Shown here piece after piece: positions 50,985-61,000 of a stretch of 64,000 nt of DNA (position 1 is the first letter of the stretch; the number at the start of each line of letters is the position of its first letter). The stretch is from Aphis gossypii (taxonomy: Eukaryota; Arthropoda; Insecta; Hemiptera; Aphididae): positions 54,722,351 to 54,786,350 of the forward strand of contig NC_065533.1 of assembly GCF_020184175.1 (NCBI RefSeq), given 5' to 3'. The notes beneath the pieces were generated by a model. That model worked only from the letters and a program-made list of their open reading frames with translations, searched no databases and was not told the DNA's origin. The position numbers and the translations under genes are program-made.

Positions 50985-51142
50985 TTAGGTAATAATAATA
51001 ATTAAATAAAAAAAAAAAAAAAATGAAAATAATTCTAAATACAATGATGGTGATCATGATAATGATAATAATAGCAATTATAATCATAATAATAATAATA
51101 ATAATATAATAATAATAATAGTAATAGTAATAGTAATAATAC
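50985..51142 (+). repeat. Complex AAT/GAT/AGT microsatellite
   Basis: A mixed trinucleotide tract (aataataataattaaat, poly-A, gatgatgataat-type, aataataataataat, agtaatagtaat). The 85-codon minus frame here (tyrosine and isoleucine runs) is a low-complexity artefact. Confidence 0.9.
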
Positions 51143-51276
51143 ACGCATTACTTATATCTTATAATAAACAAAAACATAAAACAAAGTTTGAACAAAATCA
51201 CAACATTTCTGTTGCGTTTATATGTTAATCATTTGTTTCCGTGTTCAATATGAACAAATAAAATCAAGTCAGAGGG

Positions 51277-51759
51277 TTTAATTAAACGATCGCCTTGGTA
51301 TGTTTAACATAACGGTGGTAATATCGATAAAAAAAAAAATAGAAAGGAAACATAAGTAAATAGAAACAAATATTTAAGAAATAATAAAATTATAAAAAAA
51401 GCTTGTTTAGCGAATAGATCAGTATGATGAGTACGATCGTAAACACATGACAAACATAACAATCAATTACACTTATATCGTAGTAAGGTTATCGCAGGTA
51501 ATAATATGACATAATATTGTACAGCTATATATTTTGTAGTTATTATTTTTGGGCACATGGCGTGTAGATGGAAATGGCCGGCGTTTTCGAGTGACGTCTC
51601 GTATGGCCTTTGAAACGGAAATGGGTAATTTAAATAATATTATTTATATAATGTATAATAATATGTATTGTTGTACATTGATTTATGTCATGCTGACCTC
51701 GTCATCGTTATAATATAATAAATATAAAATAATAATTAAACTCGTTGTCGCGTTGTTCA
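51277..51759 (-). other. Probable 3' UTR of Ac3
   Basis: This is sequence downstream of the Ac3 stop. No AATAAA is present on the minus strand in the first ~480 bases. The first good variant signal is ATTAAA at 51277-51282, which would give a UTR of about 0.5 kb. The exact poly(A) site cannot be read from sequence alone. Confidence 0.35.
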
Positions 51760-52017
51760 TCAACCGGAAGCGGTTGACGACCCGTTGTGATCGGTCCGAG
51801 GTAACAGCGCCTGTCGAACCACCATGCACTCGTCGGTGTCTTCTTCCTCCACTTCCGGCAGCGTTTCCATGATCGGAGGTGGTGCCTGACTGGGTTGGAG
51901 CCCTTTGCCCACCAAGTAATAGGTCATCAGCTGCCCCTTGCCCTTGACGGCCACAAGACCACGCTGTTCGAACTTGAATCCGAAATGTTGTAGGATATTA
52001 CACGTTTCTTCCGTTAC
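51760..52017 (-). CDS. Ac3: Ac3 exon 16 (terminal)
   Basis: 258 bases including the TGA stop at 51760-51762. It completes C2a ([39 protein letters not shown]). A poorly conserved tail of about 46 residues follows, with a Pro-rich then acidic stretch (EVEEEDTDE). The acceptor AACAG|G sets the start; upstream codons in the same frame are intronic. Confidence 0.95.
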   Translation of the reverse strand, partial: VTEETCNILQHFGFKFEQRGLVAVKGKGQLMTYYLVGKGLQPSQAPPPIMETLPEVEEEDTDECMVVRQALLPRTDHNGSSTASG

Positions 52018-55000
52018 CTGTTGCAAATATTTATAGTATAAAATATTATTATCATAATTGTCGATATTGTGCTGTAACGTAATATATATAGTATAACAAT
52101 AATGACAATCGACATCATCGTTCGATTAAAGCAATAGTGTTACATATTTTTTTTTTTATGATAATTGATAACACAAATACGTTTCACGTACTGGAAAAAT
52201 ATATTATTATAATAACGAACTTAAATACAGGAAAAATAAGAGGAAAAGTTAATAACTGTGCTCCGCAGCTGCGGTACCTATGTCTGTATAGTAGGAATCA
52301 ACGAATATATTTCGTCATTGATTATTAATGAACGCGTGTTAAGTTTGAATTCGATTGTACATAAATGCGTACGAAAAACGATTCCGAGCGGGGATTTTCA
52401 ATCAATCTATTACCTATCAAAAACTGTTTTAATATTATTACAGTAATTTAGTTCACTGTTTAAAGTAATACGGAATAAACTATGAATAGATAATAGCATA
52501 AAATCAATTTAAACGTTTTAAAAATATCATTTTGACTTTTGTATGCAAAGTGTATGTAGTAATATTTTCAAAACCTTATGAAATATACTTTTGAAATACA
52601 ACTTACTACGTAACTAAAATTATTATACTTTGTTTAAATGTAGAATTTCATTTAAATTTAATTAAATTTGATTTTTTCCATAAAAAAATTATATTTTTGT
52701 ATGTTTTTTCTATCGAGTATGAAATATTTATGATGAAACTTGTACTAAATGTTAAAGCTTTAGCTTTATTCATTTTTAACTATGAATTAATTTGTAAATG
52801 TTCGTGATTTTGAATTATTCAAAATTAGTACTTCAAAAATTTGTATAAAGTAAATTAATCATGCCTATCGATCTATGAAATTTCTGAAATAAAAATATAA
52901 GGAACCCAGTATTTAATTTTTAATCGTTTTGAGTGAGCAAAAATTTTTGAATTTCAAAAATTAAAAAAAAAACAAAAATTTTTCATGCCTATATAGGTAT
53001 TTAGAATCTAAAACAAAAATACATTATATAAACTTTTCATGGACACATAAATGTCCAAAACATATTCAATATGAAATTTAATATCATACTTTATCGTTAT
53101 ATAAAGTTGTAAAAAATTAAAAATATTTAGTTTAAATGCATTTTGAGAAAGACGGAGCCATACTTGTATACACCCAGCCTTTCCAGTGCTCTCCATCCTT
53201 GACGCCACGTTCACAGAATTTCCCCAAATATCGTAATGAGGTTTTCTCGCACCAATAACACCTGCAGTAATCGGACCATGATTGATTCCTAAAAAAAAAA
53301 TATTTTTATTTTAGTTTTTGTATAATATATAAAAAATAAAAATTTATTTTTAGATAAAAGATACAAATTGTTAAATAGGATTTAACAATAATTTTTCGTT
53401 TAAATTGGTATTACTTAAAGTAGGTACCTATTAAAACACACTAAAAATGTAGATTGAACATTATATTACCTAAATTGAAGTTAATAAAAATATTACTGAT
53501 TTGTTAGTTAACATTTAACAGTAATAAAGTAGTTATAATTTAAAATAGCAAAGTATTGATCCCTATTAAAATATCAAAAGAAATTCAGCGTAATAATTTA
53601 TAAGTAGGTAGTCTATGTTGACAAGAAGAATGAACATTGAAATATATACTACACTTAAGTGTTTGTTTCAATATATTTTTTAAGTAAAATATAATTAGTA
53701 AGTATGCATTTTATGAATAGCATAACTACATAAGTTAACTACGTTTTTTTCTTCAAAACTGTTTTCGTATTTTTTTAAGTGATACAGTCATTTTTTAGAA
53801 TGGATAATATCCATTATTTTAGATTTATATTATTATTATTAATCTAAATGTTTTAATTCTATAGAATAATCTTTGTCTATATTTTATATGATTGGTCTAA
53901 CATTTAATTTATGGTTGTTAAAAAAATGACACACAAATAACATTTTACTAATTATTTAGATTAAACGAATTCAAAATGTTATTCAACCGTTTTGAGAGTT
54001 TACAAGATCTATAAATATGAAACATAATATTTTAAAAATATTATTCAAATACTATTGTGATTTAGACTGATTGTGTTTTTAAAATGGTATAACAATTGTT
54101 GATAAGTTACTTTTTTGTTAGTTCTATATAACTGTTTGCAAATTCATTTCGAAGTGTAATATTTTAACAATTTGTTATTTTTAACTATTTTAGTATCAAA
54201 GTGTCCAAGAATAAAAATAATACCCATTTATACGTAGATATAATTGGTCGGCAAATTAGAAAAATTTTTCCTGGCCTGATAAAGCGATAAACTATAATAA
54301 AATTACGACTACCCGTACTATCAGGTAGTGCTATAGAATTCCTATTACCTATATAAGCTGTAAGTTGAGTTTATGTTCATTTTTTTATTATAAAGACTCA
54401 TCTTCGACATCAGTTATCATTGGAGTAAAAATATTATATAACAAATCAAAAGCTTAAATTAAATAAGACAAATAAATAATAAATACAATAGTTTTTAAAT
54501 TTTATGACACAAATTTGATATCTTATATAAGGTATTTTAAAAACACGATTGTAGATATGGATTGGAAGTATATAATATTTACTATATTTTTTATTTATAC
54601 TAGTCTGTGGCAAGTTATGTTTGGATTTCATAAGATGAGTTATGACAAGAAAAAAATCATATCCACAATATGAGTCAAACTGTCAAATAAAATAACCATC
54701 ACATACCCATTTTCAATACAAAGTGGTTGAAGCTTTGTTCATTTATCCCTTGAAGTGCTTTTTTCAGATCAAAAGCAAAGTCCACCAGCAATGCAAGATG
54801 TGCCCATCTAACTTCAATAGGATCTTCAGGCTAAAATACCAGATTTATTTACCGACAAAATATCAAATAAGCTCATTCAAATTGAATATTTTAATATGAA
54901 TAATAGTTATAAAAATAAATCAATATTACCTTTACAACACGCGAAGGGTTTAGTCCACTAGCAGCCATATAAGTTGAACCAATTGTCTTAATCTTAATAA

Positions 55001-58000
55001 TATCCTGGTAACGCGGTTGTTCTAGAAGCTGTAAATATAGGTAAATTATCAATATTAGTTTATATTGTTAAATAGTGTATGTAGTTAAATTAGTAATAGC
55101 TATTTTAGTTTGGAGTTTAATTACCGCATCAAAATCAGATATAACTTCGTTAAGAAATCTTAAGCACTCCAGGCCTTGGTTGTTAACCGTCTCCTCCGAA
55201 TAGAAGTCTACAACAATTAATTTTGTTTGTAAACACATGATTATAATATAGTAAGTTATTTAATAGTAAATAGATGGTAATACATGGTAAATATTTAACT
55301 TACCTGAAAAGTTTGGCATTGATGCAAACAATACTCCAACTTCGGCATAACTCTGACTGTATAGTTCTTCGTGCTGACGTTTATAACTACCTAGGAAATG
55401 TTTGGCTACGTGCGGTGGTAATATATTGTATACCAATGCTTCGTTTCTTCTCCGTATATCTGAAGCCCTTTCCCTCTGTTCTTCAACTTCCGTCCGCCAT
55501 AGGTAAAGAACTCTTGAAGATTTGTCCATCTGATCAAACAAAAAAATATTTCATACGGTAATTTTGTTTATATTTTTAATTTGTAGATACTTACGTTTCT
55601 GGCCAAAAATATTAGTGCCATTGTAACGGCTATGAGTAGAAACGACAATGCATACTTCGACGGCAAAACTCTGAAAACGATTATAATTACATATAGGTAC
55701 TTTATACTTAATAACAATGTTATAATTGTTTATACATTTTATTCAATGTTCTGAGGTTAGGTTAAGTTTGAGCATGAAATCTGATTTTTAGGACGGATAA
55801 TAATAAATTAAGTGTTATGTACTTCAAAGGGCAAGCAGAATCAGCGAAGTAATATTGTAAATTTGTTTTAAATCTGTTTTGCACCATACTATAAACATAT
55901 TATCTCTTTTATTTTTGACCAACTAGTTTATTTTTTCATCTGATACTATTAAAAACTGAATTTGTGAATTTGAGATAATAACAAATAGTTTTTATAAGAA
56001 AACTGATTAAACATCAACTGAAAAATTTATTTTAAAAATTGTATTATTAAATTATAATACATAAAGTTAAACTTTCTTATTATTCTATATAATTCACGGA
56101 AAAATATTTTAAAAAGTTTCAAGTTTATAGTTTTTTATTTGCAATTTTTAAAATTAATTTTTTTACGGTTCACTATTGTATTCTATGCAAATTTTCTTAG
56201 GTACTACACGTATCTTTTGTATTTTATATTCAGAGCGGAGGGATGAATATATTGATTTTACAATGGTGTGTGCGTTTTTTTTTTTCTGTTATTACTTTTG
56301 ATATGAAAAATATCCACTACCATTTGTTTGTATCATTATATTCAATAATATTGATAATTTTTTTTTAGTTGTGTACTAAAACTAAATAACTGGATGTTTA
56401 ATGATAGAACAGACAAATAGTGATTCCTAATAGACCATAGTTGTAGAACTCACTGTAATAACGATAATTATATAATAATCTATTTACAATTGTGTGTAAA
56501 TGTGTAGTTTGTTCCTAGATTAAGGGCAAATGTTTCAAAACACGAGTTTCCTGATTAAAATTCCGAGAAATACGATCAGATCGTGCGATGAAGTGTTAAT
56601 CAGTGGACTCGAGAAAACAATTATTAGAGAAAAATAAATTGAATTTAACTAATATTTGTGCAGTCGCTAAAACCGTAGTTATTGCGTTGGAATTAAATGT
56701 ATTTTAAAAAAATACTTATCAAAAAGAAAAATCAGAAGATATGTTTACAAGGTAATAAATAAAAACAAAAAAAAGTAAAACTAAAAATAAATAAAAAATG
56801 ATAATAAAAATATAAAAATGCACGTTTTTGACATAGAGCAGGTTATTACAGATTATTTTAAGAATGGCTGGTTAAGAATAGTAAGTGTAACCGCTGCAGT
56901 TTAATAAAACATTATGGAGAATATTGTAAGACAAAATTGAGAGCAAAAAAAAAAACATGAAAAATATACATTACACGCGCAGTTGAAAGACGAAGTGAGT
57001 CAGATGAATGTACATTATATGTATTAAATAGCAAGGAAGAAACAGCCAGTTTTCTAGGTTTATTAATATATTATGCGTGGTTTGATTTATACCTAATTTA
57101 GCAAACAGAGTAGAACCTTTGCGGAAATAAACTTGAAAGCGTACAACGTTTACTAGGAAAACGAGCAAGATGTGTCTTTTAGGAAATTATAAAAACTTTA
57201 AAATCAAGTAAAATGTTTACAGTTTTAAGTATTACGGTCCAGGCGATGAGGTAGAAGTATACAGCGATTCTAGTTAAATTACACGTCTAAGAGAATTTTT
57301 CATTCAATATGAGTCACAAAAACCAAGGATTACAATAATGTAGGCGATGAAGAATTAGCATTTATATTTATTAGGTGAGAGATTCAAATTAGTATAACTG
57401 ACAACAAATCAGTGGAATTTATCTTTGGTAAAAAATAAAAAAACATTTTTGGGGATTAAATTTTGGGTGCGAAGACAAGATAAATATGATTATGAGAAGG
57501 TTTAAGACTTCATGCTCTAAAAAACTTTAAAATATGCATGTATTTATGCCATTAAAAATTATCATAATATGTGCTCTAAAAATATGTAAAAATGCTAAAA
57601 TAGTCTTTAAAAATATTTTATTTCTCATTAAAACCATAACAATTTATATATTCATTTATTTTAAATAAGGCATTTTTAATTTAATTTTTTTAAAAAAAAA
57701 AAAAAAAAACACCTAGCTTAAAATATTTTATTAACTAACTATATTATTGTGTGACGAAAACACGTAGGTACGATACAAAAAGACGAATTGACATCAACTG
57801 ACTGTATTCAGCGTGTTAACGACTTATTTTATGTTTTTTAAAACACCCAAATAATTGGGAAAACATGCAGTAGATAGATTATTTTAATTACTTATACGTC
57901 TTAATAATTTTAATCTATTTTTTTCCAATTTCTAGAAAATACATATTAAATATTGTATAGGTAGTAGGTAGTATAAGTAGGTAATATAATATATTATTAT

Positions 58001-61000
58001 ACTCTACACCTATCACATTTAAATTGTTGTTTTCAATAAATTAATAAATCACATAAATAAATTATGTGAAATATGCACTTATAAAGAAAAAAGAGTTGAA
58101 TATGCAAAATAAGAAATTATTTTTAACTTCTAGTACTTTGAAACAAATTTCTATATCACTATACAACTATGTAAACTATGTTTTGAATGATTATTGAAAA
58201 ACATGCAAACTTCTATAAGTCCCTAACCCTAATTATGAGATTATTCGTCATAGACCAATATAATCAAACATTGCAGACCTATTGTTAAGGCTATATAGAA
58301 ATGTTATAGATTAAAAGTTTATAAACAAAAACAATTGTATTACACTTTTGTCAGATTTGATAGTTCGGTTTCTATCGCGTTTTCATAATCGAACACAATT
58401 TATTTCAATGGAGTAAGTATAACATATTATTTTTTGAAGTAAATAATATTAAGATTATTTTATATACATTTTTATGGTCCCAAGTGAATGGTGAAATAAA
58501 TTGTATTAAAATAAATTTAGTGCACTAAAAAATATTATTATATTATTATCAAATATATACTTGAATGGTTTGTAAATTAATGAATCTTCGCAGTCAATAG
58601 CTGTTCCTACTGTAACTATGTTGACAATGCAATGCATTAGAGTAATGACGAACAGTATAGTTGCTTTGGTGAAATGCGATAATTGAGTCAACATGGACGT
58701 AGCTATTAAAGCCAACACCATGAAGTAAGTGAAATATGATGGATACATACAGTAAGTCGATGGATCGGTTTGGCCATGTGTGCAGTTGGTTAGTATTTGT
58801 TTGTCGGACCAACACGATACCTTTAAAAGTAATTAAAAAAAAAATTATAACTTTTGATCAAACTAATATGATCGTTTAACTTACTAGTCCCACAAGATTG
58901 GTAGACGCTAGCAATGATGCGGCAGTGATTCCAAGTATACGTCGAATCCATAAAGAGTCATTTATGGTCTCACTGAACCATACAATTTTTGATGGCAGAA
59001 TCTAATAATAATTACATTTTAAGCTTGAAATTTGATTTTAATGATTTTCGAGATTGTTCAATACACTAGACAATTTTTCAAAGTATGAAAAATTGAAAAA
59101 TAATGTGACATTGCAATACTGCGAATAAATAAATTTCGTATTTTTTTTTTTCGTAAATTAATTTTGTATAGTAAACATAACTAAATATATATATGTATAG
59201 GTATATTATACAGATTAAAAGGCGATTAACCAAGTATGATTATTTCCATTATAATTTCAATAACAAATTCTGTTTTTTTAGATTTATAAACATAAAATAT
59301 ATTTACAAGTTACAGAACCATATTTTAAAATATTATATAATGTTTTACACAATTTTAAAGAGTGTCTACTAGCGATATAAACATAGTTTTCAAATGAGCC
59401 TAACTTTTTTTTATCGTAAAATGTAAATTATTGGGCAGAAAGGAGTTTTTAAAATGTTGATTTATCTGATTAAAATTCTTAGTTATCAAAATATATACAG
59501 GTACGAAGGATAATAGTTCATAATAATAGTTTTGCATTTCTATATTATAGATGTAATGTTTAATCTAGTATTTATTATACTCGGACAGTTTTTATAAAAT
59601 ATAAACTTTTGTTAGATTAATATTAATAACTAAAATGAAAGATTAATATAGAAAACGAGGACTAAGGTCTGTAATTGAAAATAATTTGATAGAAAAATTA
59701 TCTCTGGAAAGACCTTACTTAAGATAGGATTATTATGTAATTATAGATGTAGGAGCAATGGAATCTAAGATTTAATGGAAAAAAAGAAATAAAATATGAA
59801 GGATTATCCAAGTATGAACTTAGAGGGCTAGTTTTAAACTTCTTAAAGATAGCTACCCATAAAAAAAATGTATGTAATTTTCAAATCATTACACCTCTCA
59901 TATCTTCCAAACTTATTATCTTTATTACCTAGATATAGTAAAAAACTATATTTGGATTGACATTCAAGATTCTATGGTAAATCGTTGTGAAGATAAATCT
60001 TCGGTAAAGCATAAAGCCCTAAACACGTTTTTCATCTATCATTTAAAATTTTAAAATGTTGAAAAAAACAACTTTTACGTTATCGGATAAAGTGAAATTA
60101 ATAGAGTTATTAAAACAGAATGAAAAATATTTAGTGAAGAAACTCGTGATTAAATGTAATTATGCAAAAATACAAGTCTATGAAGAAATAAAAAAATAAG
60201 ATAAATTAATACAGCAGTGGGTGATTTATAAAAAGTTGAACTTGATTTTTACAAGTGGTTTACCGGTCGATAAATATTTGCCTATCTCTTATCCTATTTT
60301 ATAAACAGATGCTACTGAATTGTCAGAAAAAATCCACACTAATAATTTAAAAGCTAATGAAATGGTTGAATTGGTTTGTTTAATATTATCTACAAACAAA
60401 TCAATGCATGAGCATTTTCATTATAGCATCTTTTTACAAATTAACAAGGGAGAACGTGATGGTAATTTGTAAAAATAAGTTGGTAATTTTACGAGAAAAC
60501 CACACTACCACTCCTTAAATGATACGAAAAACATTTAAGCATTTGAAAATATGATTTGTTAGTTTACTTAAAAATTCCAAAAATCATTAAGTTAATAATT
60601 AATGGCAAACATAGAATGAGCATGATCGTCAAATCATTCACAAGTATCCCATGTCAAAAAAAATAATTTATAAATAATAATATATCACTTGAAATTATTT
60701 AAAAATTATATTAAATTTAGTACAGAAATTACGATTTAATAATTTATACATTAGTTTACTTACTCTTGGAAAAATGTCAGCGACTGATACGACTACAATA
60801 ATCAATAGTAATACTAATGCAAGACAACTGGACATGTAGCTTAAAAAATCTCTGCAAAATATAATGTAAAGTCTTATTAGATTTTTATAATTTTAAAATA
60901 AATAAATTTAGCATAGTGTATCTTAATATGTTGATTTTGTTAATTACAAACCTGGGTAACATAATGATTTGTGCGGAAGACGTCAAAAAAAGTACCAACG

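Larger units (their letters stand above)
43641..51276. other. Intergenic DNA between satellite array and Ac3
   Basis: AT-rich with microsatellites and two unexplained GC-richer islands (listed separately). A 66-codon plus frame at 44134-44334 is somewhat protein-like (YPHKNGSRVYWYKFDV...NCNGSLMV) and faintly recalls a FLYWCH zinc finger, but it lacks the usual cysteine spacing; I do not call it. A dispersed repeat word at 48725-49030 resembles sequence at 56225-56300 and 19080-19180. Confidence 0.5.

Noticed and set aside
50887..51144. 85-codon minus frame rich in Tyr and Ile
   Set aside because: It is a translation of a trinucleotide microsatellite.
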